Assembly (NCBI GenBank): GCA_023250175.1
Contig: JAHFBD010000007.1
Location: forward strand, 1-20,425
Length of the DNA: 20,425 bases
Source of the DNA: Candidatus Melainabacteria bacterium
GTDB taxonomy: Bacteria; Cyanobacteriota; Vampirovibrionia; 2-02-FULL-35-15
Reading direction: 5' to 3'
Positions 1 through 7,471 of the stretch are shown here, in pieces. The translations under genes were made by a program, and so were the position numbers. The notes below the pieces were generated by a model. The model was not told the origin of the DNA, searched no databases, and saw only the letters and a program-made list of their open reading frames with translations. How positions within the stretch are numbered: position 1 is the stretch's first letter; every line of letters begins with the position of its first letter.

Positions 1-29
1 TTATAAGTTAACTTACACCTGTTAAGAGA

Positions 30-269
30 TTATATATCGAGGAAGAATATTATGGAATAGGGGTGTATATAGAGAACTATACTTTTATCATTGTTATTTA
101 CTGTATTACTATTAATGCTCCAGAGACAAGAAGCTTCCATTTTTAGTTTAGACAAGCTAAACTTTCCATTTGCCAACCCTTTCACCCAATCGGATTTACC
201 GAATAAATCGGATAAATCCTTTCCATTGTGTACCATAGACAAGTTGGAGCTAATTTCTTTCCTGATCAA
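30..269 (-). CDS. Doubtful small hypothetical ORF
   Basis: A 79-codon minus-strand frame opening with TTG at 269. An ATG at 236 would give 68 residues. Neither start has a visible Shine-Dalgarno (SD) sequence. The middle part is polar and protein-like (it contains DLSDLFGKSDWVKGL), while the C-terminus is a hydrophobic stretch ending IIFFLDI. I recognise no family. A competing plus-strand frame covers almost the same bases, so coding status is uncertain. It is included because nothing else explains the first 270 bases. Confidence 0.22.
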   Translation of the reverse strand: MIRKEISSNLSMVHNGKDLSDLFGKSDWVKGLANGKFSLSKLKMEASCLWSINSNTVNNNDKSIVLYIHPYSIIFFLDI

Positions 270-274
270 TTTTA

Positions 275-318
275 CTAAGTAAATTAGATAAATCTTACCT
301 TATAAGTCATTTACTTAG
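275..318. repeat. Perfect 10-bp inverted repeat
   Basis: CTAAGTAAAT at 275-284 is repeated as its exact reverse complement ATTTACTTAG at 309-318, separated by 24 AT-rich bases. It could fold as a hairpin or serve as a protein-binding palindrome. It lies downstream of the mini-ORF at 354-485 and upstream of the doubtful ORF at 30-269, both on the minus strand, so a 3' end structure between them is possible. There is no clear T-tract on either side, so I do not call it a terminator. Confidence 0.35.
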
Positions 319-353
319 AAATATTACGCTAGTTAGATAGTAACAAACCTATC

Positions 354-485
354 TTATATACCTGCTGATTTAGCATTAATAGCTATTGTCTTAGTTGATG
401 TATCTGAATGTGCTTGGCCAGTATGTAGCCAAGTATAAACTATAAAGGCAATGGTAAATAAAATAAAAATTATTCTTGGTAGCAT
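354..485 (-). CDS. 43-residue single-span membrane or secreted mini-protein
   Basis: Minus-strand ORF of 43 codons starting ATG at 485 and ending TAA at 354. It begins MLPRIIFILFTIAFIVYTW, a short positively charged N-terminus followed by a hydrophobic segment of about 15 residues. A polar tail of about 20 residues follows (HTGQAHSDTSTKTIAINAK). This is the architecture of a signal peptide (possible cleavage near GQA-HS) or a single-span anchored mini-protein. There is no SD. However, a -10-like TTTAAT lies at 494-499 on the minus strand, exactly 8 nt before the ATG, so a leaderless mRNA is plausible. No family is recognised and it could be chance. Confidence 0.42.
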   Translation of the reverse strand: MLPRIIFILFTIAFIVYTWLHTGQAHSDTSTKTIAINAKSAGI

Positions 486-499
486 AATTACAAATTAAA

Positions 500-839
500 T
501 CTTTGTCATTTAATATACCCAGACAATTTAAAAGTTAAAACTGGCTTAATAAACGACTTCCCCAAAATTGCCTATTCCCCGCCACAAGCAACAGAGTATT
601 AAGCCAATTTTTGCCTCCGGCAATGGTCATTGCATCATAAGGAAGTCATTTGTTTTCTCTCGCTTATATCCCCAACACAAGCATCGTGGTATTACGCTTC
701 GCTCAAATAAAGCTTATAAAGTTAGTAAGGCACTATCTCTATCTAGCTAAAGTATGATTTTTTAATACCCAAGTACCCAAGATCCCTCCCCACATATAAG
801 AAGACTAACCATTAACACTTCAACCCCTTTACTATTAAA
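500..839. other. Non-coding stretch with short repeats
   Basis: No convincing gene. The base composition is richer in G+C than the surroundings between about 555 and 700. It contains a direct repeat CCCCnnCACAAGCA at 577-590 and 670-683, a 9-bp inverted pair (TGGCTTAAT 542-550 / ATTAAGCCA 598-606), an inverted pair GACTTCC (555-561) / GGAAGTC (641-647), and a small TTGCC-TCC-GGCAA hairpin at 611-623. The 60-codon frame inside (568-750) is basic and low-complexity with no SD, and I do not believe it is coding. The stretch may be a decayed repeat or an unrecognised structured RNA. Confidence 0.4.
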
Positions 840-847
840 GAATTAAA

Positions 848-950
848 GTTACTGCTTAGCTATAGCTTTTTGTGTGATTTATTCACCAAAAAGCACCATG
901 TAAGGAAAAGCGAGTTGAGCATTAGTGCAAAACGAGCGGTAGGTAGAAAC
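848..950 (-). mobile_element. MITE-like element, copy A (103 bp)
   Basis: Reverse-orientation copy of the dispersed element also found at 4579-4684 and 9464-9586. In element orientation it opens GTTTCTACCTACC and closes with GCAGTAAC. The two ends form an imperfect 13-bp terminal inverted repeat, about 10 of 13 matching. It is flanked by a perfect 8-bp direct duplication GAATTAAA (840-847 and 951-958), the signature of transposition. Compared with the longest copy it differs at about 4 positions and lacks one 20-bp block near the right end. The core contains the conserved hairpin GCTTTTTG...CAAAAAGC. It encodes nothing and must be moved by a transposase elsewhere. Confidence 0.88.
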
Positions 951-1035
951 GAATTAAAGCGGTATTCCTGGGCTTACTTCTTCCATTCTTGGGCTTTCCC
1001 CCTTAATTTAAGCAGAAATAATAAATTTTAACCTT

Positions 1036-1050
1036 GATATAACCTATATC
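1036..1050. promoter_or_regulatory. Operator-like palindrome
   Basis: GATATA-ACC-TATATC is a perfect 6-bp inverted repeat with a 3-base centre, 39 nt ahead of the start codon of the 149-residue gene. Size and position suit a repressor or activator half-site pair, but no regulator is known and no good promoter hexamer pair was found alongside it. Confidence 0.3.
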
Positions 1051-1088
1051 GTGTACATTGACTTTGAAGATTTAAGAAGGATAGTCTT

Positions 1089-1538
1089 ATGTCAAAAAAT
1101 GAAAATTTAACAGCTCAAATAAAAAGTCTTTCAGATGATAAATTAGTTCTTAGTGCTGCATATAGTCAAGTTACTGAAAAGTTAGCTAGTGTAGCAATGG
1201 TTAGAGACTTCTTTAATCGCTGGGTTAAAAGCGGATATAATGACGCTATTTCTCATTTACCCCAAGATAATCCTTCCACAGTAGGCACCAATGAAGCCGT
1301 AACAGAAGCAGATTTTAAAAAAAAGGCTGAAGAGTTTTTTGGAAAATCCTGGAGCAGTATAACAGCAGACGCACAAACAGATATAGCTAAGCTTAATAAT
1401 GAGTATGTTGCTAATGCTAATGCCAAAGTAAGAATGTATATAGGTCAACAATATGAATTAAACCAACAAAGAGACGATAAAGAAAATGAAATCGATGAGT
1501 TGCAAGCTATAGAAAAAGAAGATTTTAGTATTGATTAG
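1089..1538 (+). CDS. Hypothetical helical protein, 149 aa
   Basis: Starts at ATG 1089 behind an AAGAAGGA SD about 7 nt upstream. The protein is soluble, with no signal peptide or membrane segment. It is predominantly charged and helical: residues 1-40 and about 85-149 look like amphipathic or coiled-coil helices (for example QQRDDKENEIDELQAIEKEDF at the C-terminus). A central segment contains WVKSGYNDAISHLPQDNP. The gene ends five bases before the stop of the oppositely oriented aldehyde dehydrogenase. No family recognised and no function assigned. Confidence 0.75.
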   Translation: MSKNENLTAQIKSLSDDKLVLSAAYSQVTEKLASVAMVRDFFNRWVKSGYNDAISHLPQDNPSTVGTNEAVTEADFKKKAEEFFGKSWSSITADAQTDIAKLNNEYVANANAKVRMYIGQQYELNQQRDDKENEIDELQAIEKEDFSID

Positions 1539-1543
1539 GTTTT

Positions 1544-3091
1544 TTATTTCAAAAAATCCACGATTGTTTTAAAAGCAGCTTTCGCTTTATGTTTTAAGTT
1601 TGTTTTATAAACTAACTCTATTAAATCAAAATAAGACCTAGCTTTACCCTTATAAGGGTACCACCAAAAATTCTTAGGACGTAGTCCTGGTATAAACCCT
1701 TGATCAATACTTATATGCTTGGATTTAACAAACTGATAAATAGAAGAACTCCCATAACCACTATCTTTATAACCTACCCATGGACAGGCTGGGTGTGCTT
1801 GTAAAAATAAAGAGTCATTAACCCAAACAGTACCGCAGTTTAAATTATCTGTAATTTTTCTTAAATTCTCAAGTTCTCCAGTCCAGATACTAGCTGATAA
1901 TCCATAATCTGTATCATTTGCAAACCCTATAACTTCTTCTAGAACCTCAAATTTCATAATTGGGATTATAGGTCCAAAGGTTTCTTCTTTCATTACTTGC
2001 ATAGTATGATTCACATTACTTAAAACAGTGGGTTCAAAGAAATAGCCAGATTCTAGAACCCGCTTACCACCCGTATTTAATATAGCTCCTTTATTTATAG
2101 CATCAAAAACATGTCCTTCAATTTTATTTAGTTGCTCTTCATTGATAAGAGGCCCAACATCTACTTCATCATCAGAACCATTTCCTATTTTTAATTCTTT
2201 AGCCTGGGATGATATTTTGCTAACAAAATCATCATATATACTGGATTCTACATAAACTCTTTCTATTGATGCACAAGCCTGTCCTGCATTTGCTATAGCA
2301 CCCCATAAAACACCATTGACAGCATAGTCTATATTGCAACTTTTTAATACAATAGCTGGATCCTTCCCACCCAACTCAAGACACATTGGTAGCATTTTTT
2401 TTATACACAAAGATGCAACGTTTTTACCTACTTCAGCTGAGCCAGTAAAAACCACCATATCAATATTACTTTCAAGTAAAGTTTGAGCAACCTCACTACT
2501 ACCATAAATAACATTAACAACACCCGTTGGAAAATTAGCTTTTAATAATATTTCTTCAATGAGTTTGCCTACCAAAGATACAGTACTAGATGGTTTGAAA
2601 ATTATAGTATTACCAGCAAGCAATGCTTTTGTAATTGCTGACAAGGGCAAATAAAATGGATAATTCCATGGCTTAACTATAGCAACAACTCCATGCGGTT
2701 CATATGAAAGTATACTCTTTTTAGTCGGGTATAAAGGACCAAGAGGAATATTCTTTTCGTGTAACAAGCTTGCACCATTTTTTATAAAATGCTCCATTAT
2801 TTGCAAAGTAGAAGCAATCTCAGTTAAATATGCCTCAGCAAGTGGTTTTCCATTGTTTTTTGTTATTGTCTCTGCAATATATTGTCTATCATCAATTATT
2901 ATGTCGTAAATTGTTTTTAAATAGCTAATTCTTTTTTCTACAGATAAACTTTTCCAAAGCAAAAAAGCATCTTTCGCTTTATTTACTGTTTCCACAACTT
3001 CTAAACAAGTGGTTGACTTAATCTCAGAGATCACTTCACCACTTGCTGGATTTATTACTTGTATAGTATTTTCTTTTGTAGTGGTGGACAT
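1544..3091 (-). CDS. Aldehyde dehydrogenase (NAD(P)-dependent)
   Basis: A 515-residue aldehyde dehydrogenase superfamily protein that oxidises an aldehyde to the acid with NAD(P)+. Family landmarks are in order: PWNYPF with the oxyanion Asn143, the cofactor lysine in FKPSST (about 166), FTGSAEVG (215-222), catalytic base Glu239 in LELGGKDP, nucleophile Cys273 in GQACAS, and EETFGP with Glu370. The full catalytic set is present, so it should be active. The C-terminus runs about 50 residues past the usual end in a basic, aromatic-rich tail (KNFWWYPYKGKARSYFDLIE), which could mediate membrane contact. The substrate cannot be told from sequence; succinate-semialdehyde or a fatty aldehyde are both possible. 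It is divergent from purB and its start has no strong SD. Confidence 0.93.
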   Translation of the reverse strand: MSTTTKENTIQVINPASGEVISEIKSTTCLEVVETVNKAKDAFLLWKSLSVEKRISYLKTIYDIIIDDRQYIAETITKNNGKPLAEAYLTEIASTLQIMEHFIKNGASLLHEKNIPLGPLYPTKKSILSYEPHGVVAIVKPWNYPFYLPLSAITKALLAGNTIIFKPSSTVSLVGKLIEEILLKANFPTGVVNVIYGSSEVAQTLLESNIDMVVFTGSAEVGKNVASLCIKKMLPMCLELGGKDPAIVLKSCNIDYAVNGVLWGAIANAGQACASIERVYVESSIYDDFVSKISSQAKELKIGNGSDDEVDVGPLINEEQLNKIEGHVFDAINKGAILNTGGKRVLESGYFFEPTVLSNVNHTMQVMKEETFGPIIPIMKFEVLEEVIGFANDTDYGLSASIWTGELENLRKITDNLNCGTVWVNDSLFLQAHPACPWVGYKDSGYGSSSIYQFVKSKHISIDQGFIPGLRPKNFWWYPYKGKARSYFDLIELVYKTNLKHKAKAAFKTIVDFLK

Positions 3092-3120
3092 ATGGCTTAG
3101 TCTAAGAATCTTTGAAATTG

Positions 3121-3149
3121 TTGACTTTTAGACCTTTATTGTAGAATAT
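3121..3149 (+). promoter_or_regulatory. Candidate purB promoter
   Basis: TTGACT at 3121-3126 is followed by either TAGAAT at 3142-3147 (good hexamer, short 15-bp spacer) or GAATAT at 3144-3149 (poorer hexamer, 17-bp spacer). It lies in the 120-bp divergent gap between the aldehyde dehydrogenase and purB and would give purB a 5' leader of roughly 60 nt. Confidence 0.35.
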
Positions 3150-3211
3150 ACTTTTGTGTCTGTCATAGTATGTTAAGGCTAAATAAAAGAACATAGATAA
3201 GGGATAAATAA

Positions 3212-4567
3212 TTGATTGAAAGATATACAAGGCCAGAACTAGCAAAAATATGGTCTGAAGAAAATAAATACAGTACTTGGTTAAGAGTTGAAATTGCAGC
3301 TACTGAAGCATTATCTGAACTAAATCAAGTCCCAAAAGAATCACTTAAAGTAATTAAAGAAAAAGCAAAATTTAATATAAAAAGAATCTTGGAAATTGAC
3401 AGAGAAGTACACCATGATGTAATTGCTTTTTTAACCTGTGTAAATGAGTCAATAGGTTCTGATAGTAGGTTCTTACACCTTGGAATGACAAGTTCAGATT
3501 TGATTGATACTTCACTATCATTACTTTTAAAGCGAGCTGGAGAAGTAATTATTGAAGGATTAGATAAGCTTTTACAAGCACTAAAAGATAAAGCACAAAC
3601 ATATAAAGATACTATCTGCATTGGGCGAACACATGGTGTACATGCTGAGCCAACTACATTTGGATTAAAGTTACTTGGTTTTTGGGAAGAGTTAAATAGA
3701 GCAAAAATAAGATTTAAGTATACTGTTAAGGAAGTAAGTGTAGGAATGTTTTCTGGGGCCGTTGGTACTTATTCAAATATAGATCCAAAAGTAGAGGAAA
3801 TTGCTAGTCATAGCCTTGGACTACAACCCGCCTTAATTACTACTCAAATAATAAGCCGAGATCGGCATGCACATTACCTTTGTGAACTTGCTCTAATTGG
3901 AAGTATAATTGAAAAAATTGCTACTGAAATAAGACATCTTCAAAGAACAGAAGTGTTAGAGGTAGAAGAGCCTTTTTATGAAAATCAAAAAGGCAGCTCT
4001 GCAATGCCACATAAAAGAAACCCGTGGAAATCTGAAAATCTTTGTGGATTAGCCAGACTTGTCAGATCAAATGCCCAAGCAGCCTTAGAAAATATATCCC
4101 TATGGCATGAAAGAGATATTAGTCACAGTTCAGTAGAAAGAGTTATTTTACCTGATGCCACTACCACAGTAGATTTTATGATAGATAGAATGAGTGAGAT
4201 TATTTTAAACCTAAATATCTATCCTGAAAACATGAAAGATAATGTCTTTAAATTTGGTGGAATAGTTTTTTCCCAGACTATCTTATTAAAGCTCATTGAG
4301 AAAGGGATGACTCGCGAAGCTGCATATAAGCTAGTTCAAAAAAATGCACATAGTGCATGGAATAAAAAAGATGGTGATTTCAAAAAGAATTTACTCACTG
4401 ATAAAGAAATGATGCAACATTTATCTCAACAAGAAATTGAAGAGTGCTTTAAACCCAATAGTCTCCTTAAACACGTAGACACAATTTTTAAAAGGGTTTT
4501 AGAAACCTCCAATAAGAGTTGTCATAGTAAATCCATACCAAGCGATACAACCTTACAAATTGCATAA
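3212..4567 (+). CDS. purB: Adenylosuccinate lyase
   Basis: A 451-residue fumarase/aspartase-superfamily lyase acting twice in purine synthesis: SAICAR to AICAR plus fumarate, and adenylosuccinate to AMP plus fumarate. The start is TTG at 3212, preceded by AAGGGA at about 8 nt. It is chosen because it gives the canonical N-terminus MIERYTRPELAKIW. Visible landmarks are HHDV (67-70), the TSSDLIDT segment (93-100), catalytic His141 in RTHGVHAEPTT, and the flexible catalytic loop GSSAMPHKRNP (261-271) with its serine. Length is normal for the bacterial family (about 430-450) apart from a short polar C-terminal tail. A mobile element was inserted 11 bases after its stop codon. Confidence 0.97.
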   Translation: MIERYTRPELAKIWSEENKYSTWLRVEIAATEALSELNQVPKESLKVIKEKAKFNIKRILEIDREVHHDVIAFLTCVNESIGSDSRFLHLGMTSSDLIDTSLSLLLKRAGEVIIEGLDKLLQALKDKAQTYKDTICIGRTHGVHAEPTTFGLKLLGFWEELNRAKIRFKYTVKEVSVGMFSGAVGTYSNIDPKVEEIASHSLGLQPALITTQIISRDRHAHYLCELALIGSIIEKIATEIRHLQRTEVLEVEEPFYENQKGSSAMPHKRNPWKSENLCGLARLVRSNAQAALENISLWHERDISHSSVERVILPDATTTVDFMIDRMSEIILNLNIYPENMKDNVFKFGGIVFSQTILLKLIEKGMTREAAYKLVQKNAHSAWNKKDGDFKKNLLTDKEMMQHLSQQEIEECFKPNSLLKHVDTIFKRVLETSNKSCHSKSIPSDTTLQIA

Positions 4568-4578
4568 TTTATAATCTT

Positions 4579-4684
4579 GTTTCGCATTAATGCTCAACTC
4601 GCTCTTCCTTACATGGCACTTTTTGGTGAATAAATCACACAAAAAGCTTATTTATGCTCTTATACATTATAGCTAGGCAGTAAC
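4579..4684 (+). mobile_element. MITE-like element, copy B (106 bp)
   Basis: Second full copy, about 94% identical to the aligned part of copy C. It is bounded by a perfect 8-bp target duplication ATAATCTT (4571-4578 and 4685-4692). At the left end, the 17 bases between two GTTTC direct repeats seen in copy C are missing, so the element opens GTTTCGCATTAATGC. A simple recombination between the GTTTC repeats explains this. The hairpin GCTTTTTG...CAAAAAGC is conserved. It sits 11 bases after the purB stop and immediately upstream of the phosphodiesterase promoter region. Confidence 0.9.
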
Positions 4685-4714
4685 ATAATCTTTTTAATAG
4701 TCTATTCAATCTGC

Positions 4715-4720
4715 TATCAT
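4715..4720 (+). promoter_or_regulatory. -10 hexamer giving a probable leaderless mRNA
   Basis: TATCAT lies exactly 8 nt before the ATG of the phosphodiesterase gene, which has no SD. With normal spacing, transcription would begin at or next to the start codon. No good -35 box is seen. The -35 position falls at the edge of the target duplication left by mobile element copy B. Confidence 0.45.
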
Positions 4721-4728
4721 AAATACCT

Positions 4729-6267
4729 ATGCCAAAACATCCAAAAGTACTAATAACAAGCTTTGATGGTGCTGTCTGGTCAAATCTCATTCCTATTGCA
4801 AAAGCTGGCATAATGCCAAATCTCTTAAAGCTTATTGAAAAAGGTTCTTATGGAAATCTAGAGTCTACAATACCACCTTTAACACCGCCAGCCTGGACTG
4901 CTTTCATGACAGGGTGTAATCCCGGGAAAACAGGAGTATTTGATTTTTATGAATCTCAAGAAGGTACATATAAACCTACTCTTACCACAAACCAATCAAT
5001 TCAAGTGGATACCTTATGGAAAGTACTTTCTAATAATGGACTTCGGGTTGGAGTTATAGATGTCCCTATTAATTATCCTCCACCTGAAGTAAATGGTTTT
5101 ATAGTTTCTGGCTGGGAAAGACCAAGCAATAAAAAAGTTTTTACCCATCCACCAGAACTTGGAGAAAAACTAATTCAGCAACTAGGTGATTACCCAATTT
5201 GCCTTAGAACATTTGATAGGCAAGGAACTAAAGACGTAGATTTTTTAAGCAGTTTAATTGACATCACCTCTAAAGTAGGTGAAGCCGCTTTATGGCTTTT
5301 AGAAACTGAAGATGTGGATTTCTTTATGGTACATTTCCAAACCACTGATATTATTCAGCATGGTTATTGGCATCAAATTGCAAGTTTAGATTTCAATTCA
5401 AGCGATCCGGTTTTACAAAAAATCTGGGATTTTTATCGATGCCTGGATAAATATCTTGGACTAATAAAGGAAAAAGTAAATAATGAGGGTACTTTTTTTC
5501 TTGTGAGTGATCATGGATTTGGTCCTGTTAGAAGACGTATGTCTACTAATGTCTGGCTACAAGAACATGGGTATTTAAAATTAAAGCAGGATCTAGGAAC
5601 ACAAATAAGAACACAAGTTAAAAGTACAGCTATTAAAATGGTAAATAAAGTAGATGCTTTAGCAAAATTAAAAAACAGAATTAAAAGAAAATCCGAAGAA
5701 GATTTAGAACAAAGAGTAATAGTACCTCGTGCTAGTTTTGATCCAATTGATTACGGTGAAACAAGAGCCTTTAGTAGTATTGGCACAGTATATGGCACCA
5801 TACAAGTTAATCAATTGGGGCGAGAACCACAAGGTATTGTTTCTCAAAAAGAAGCAGAGGGCTTGAAAGATGAAATGGCTGAGAAATTAAAAAATGTAAG
5901 AGATCCAATTACTGGAGAACTATTTATTCATTCAATACATAGAAAAGAAGAAATATTTACTGGGCCTGCATTAAACAAAATTCCTGATTTAATAATTATT
6001 CCTCATTCTGGGTTCTATTTAATTAGTGGGATTTCAGAAAAAGATTTATTTTTAGAAGCACATTCTCTTTCTACAGGGAATCATATAAAAGAAGGTATTG
6101 TTGCAATTGATGGTCAATTATCCAATACCATTGACCTATCACAAGCAAAGATAACTGACATTGTCCCCACAATTTTAGATATCTTTAAACTAACTCCTTT
6201 AAATTATCTAGATGGCAAAAGCCTCTTGGCTAGTAATAATGTTCCATGCAATGTTTCTAAAGCATAA
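4729..6267 (+). CDS. Alkaline-phosphatase-superfamily phosphodiesterase or nucleotide pyrophosphatase
   Basis: A 512-residue soluble protein of the type I phosphodiesterase/nucleotide pyrophosphatase group. The bimetallic site can be traced: Asp13 in SFDGA, the probable nucleophile Thr52 in PPLTPPAWTAFMTG followed by NPGKTGVFDF, Asp207 and His211 in TTDIIQHGYWH, Asp261-His262 in SDHGFGP, and His452 in STGNHIKEG. All expected metal ligands are present, so hydrolysis of a phosphodiester or phosphomonoester is likely; the physiological substrate is unknown. No signal peptide, so probably cytoplasmic. There is no SD; the start is supported by the conserved KVLITSFDGA segment directly after the ATG and by the -10 hexamer 8 nt upstream. 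Cyanobacteria carry similar proteins, from memory. Confidence 0.88.
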   Translation: MPKHPKVLITSFDGAVWSNLIPIAKAGIMPNLLKLIEKGSYGNLESTIPPLTPPAWTAFMTGCNPGKTGVFDFYESQEGTYKPTLTTNQSIQVDTLWKVLSNNGLRVGVIDVPINYPPPEVNGFIVSGWERPSNKKVFTHPPELGEKLIQQLGDYPICLRTFDRQGTKDVDFLSSLIDITSKVGEAALWLLETEDVDFFMVHFQTTDIIQHGYWHQIASLDFNSSDPVLQKIWDFYRCLDKYLGLIKEKVNNEGTFFLVSDHGFGPVRRRMSTNVWLQEHGYLKLKQDLGTQIRTQVKSTAIKMVNKVDALAKLKNRIKRKSEEDLEQRVIVPRASFDPIDYGETRAFSSIGTVYGTIQVNQLGREPQGIVSQKEAEGLKDEMAEKLKNVRDPITGELFIHSIHRKEEIFTGPALNKIPDLIIIPHSGFYLISGISEKDLFLEAHSLSTGNHIKEGIVAIDGQLSNTIDLSQAKITDIVPTILDIFKLTPLNYLDGKSLLASNNVPCNVSKA

Positions 6268-6300
6268 AAATATCTTTATTTTAAAAGAAATTTTGTTAAG

Positions 6301-6338
6301 AAAATAGATGAGAAAAAATTTATCTATTTTTTAATCTT
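6301..6338 (+). terminator. Probable AT-rich intrinsic terminator
   Basis: AAAATAGAT (6301-6309) pairs with ATCTATTTT (6322-6330) around a 12-base loop, followed by a T-rich run. It sits 33 bases after the phosphodiesterase stop and before the next promoter, the right place for a terminator. The stem is nearly all A-T, so it may be weak. Confidence 0.5.
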
Positions 6339-6354
6339 AAATTTGAATTAAGCA

Positions 6355-6384
6355 TTGACAAAGAACTGGTTAAGAGAATATAGT
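6355..6384 (+). promoter_or_regulatory. Sigma-70-type promoter
   Basis: A perfect TTGACA at 6355-6360 and TATAGT at 6379-6384 with an 18-bp spacer. It is the best two-box promoter in the window. It predicts a start near 6391 and a 5' leader of about 64 nt for the 107-residue gene at 6455. Confidence 0.75.
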
Positions 6385-6454
6385 TGAATTAAGAGCAGGT
6401 TATCTAAGTAAAGGAACTTCAGATACAATAAACGTCATAAAAGAGGAAAAACAT

Positions 6455-6778
6455 ATGAATCCATTTTTAAATCAAGTAGCCTCAAGAGATACATTAGAAT
6501 TATTAACAAAGTTTTTTGATGCTGCTAGTAACTCTGTCAAAAAAACAAATTACAACTCAGAAACACTAGAAGCTTTTGATTTAATTCAAGCTATTTCTTG
6601 TTTTCGATATTTTCCTACAGTTACTAAATGCATTGATGCTTTCCCGACCCTTGCACCTGATAAAAATAAAGTTGAGTATATATGGGAACAATTCAGTAAA
6701 CTATCTACAAAAGAGTTAAGTGATCTATATATATCATCATTAAACAAACTAGATTTTTCTGAAGAAGCGGCTGTCTAG
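6455..6778 (+). CDS. Hypothetical helical protein, 107 aa
   Basis: ATG at 6455 preceded by GAGGAAAAACAT, a reasonable SD, with a strong promoter upstream. The product is a small soluble acidic helical protein (MNPFLNQVASRDTLELLTKF...), with two cysteines around residues 50-60 (ISCFRYFPTVTKC). There is no signal peptide and no recognised domain. The strong promoter suggests real and perhaps high expression. It is followed 90 bases later by another unknown gene on the same strand. Confidence 0.75.
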   Translation: MNPFLNQVASRDTLELLTKFFDAASNSVKKTNYNSETLEAFDLIQAISCFRYFPTVTKCIDAFPTLAPDKNKVEYIWEQFSKLSTKELSDLYISSLNKLDFSEEAAV

Positions 6779-6868
6779 ATATCTTAAAATAAAGACTTAA
6801 AATCCATAAATTTATGACATTTTAATATATAGAAACTCAATTCCAAAGCTCCCGTCTTATCTTTAATC

Positions 6869-7471
6869 ATGCCTGGGCTAGAAAAATCTGATTTATCACC
6901 AGAACAAAAAAAAAGAATTGAACAAAGTCTTATTAATGTTTTTAAAGATATTTATTTCAATAATTCAAACATTTTAAAAGCAAAAAGTGAGTCCGAACAT
7001 ATATCAGAAGAGATAAGAACTTTTATTTTAGGGTTTACTGAAAGTAATCAATCCATAAGTGAAGTAGATCTACTTATTAAAGCTAAAGAAAAAGGATTAG
7101 AGCTTTTAGAAAATCATGATTTAATTTTTTTCGATGAAGAGCTTGAGTCTGATATTACAATGCGGGCTTTTCTTATACCTGGCATGAAAGTAGAGTTTAC
7201 AGAAGAAAATGCAGGAGAAAAAGTTACAGAGGATGATCTCCAAGTAGTTGATCATGAGCTCTGTATAAGCTTTAAAGCTGGTGAGATAAATGAGTTTACT
7301 AAGCTTAGTAATCTTATTGATATAAGAGCTGCACTTGCAAAAGCACTAAGTAATAAATCTAAGAATGATAAAGAAACCATTAGTCTTATTAAAGACAATA
7401 AGATTTTTAAAGAGTCCTTAAAGTCTGTAATAGACTCTGCCAGAAGGGTTTCTCAGAGAGAAAATGATTAG
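6869..7471 (+). CDS. Hypothetical acidic protein, 200 aa
   Basis: Starts at ATG 6869 with no SD; TATCTT lies 5 nt upstream and could be a -10 box. The protein is soluble and charged. An N-terminal helical part (SPEQKKRIEQSLINVFKDIYF) leads into a middle segment with beta-like hydrophobic alternation (AFLIPGMKVEFTEE...), then a helical basic C-terminus. No signal peptide, membrane segment or known motif. Its stop overlaps by four bases with the stop of the convergent ferritin-like gene. Confidence 0.72.
   Translation: MPGLEKSDLSPEQKKRIEQSLINVFKDIYFNNSNILKAKSESEHISEEIRTFILGFTESNQSISEVDLLIKAKEKGLELLENHDLIFFDEELESDITMRAFLIPGMKVEFTEENAGEKVTEDDLQVVDHELCISFKAGEINEFTKLSNLIDIRAALAKALSNKSKNDKETISLIKDNKIFKESLKSVIDSARRVSQREND

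Noticed and set aside
91..282. 63-codon plus-strand frame at the left edge
   Set aside because: No SD, and it opens with a hydrophobic run made of simple AT-rich codons. It competes with an equally weak minus-strand frame, and I judged it slightly less protein-like.
568..750. 60-codon plus-strand frame in the GC-richer patch
   Set aside because: No SD, odd basic composition, and it runs through direct and inverted repeats; it is better explained as a non-coding or decayed repeat region.
1257..1451. 64-codon minus-strand frame with several cysteines
   Set aside because: Antisense shadow of the 149-residue gene, which has a proper SD.
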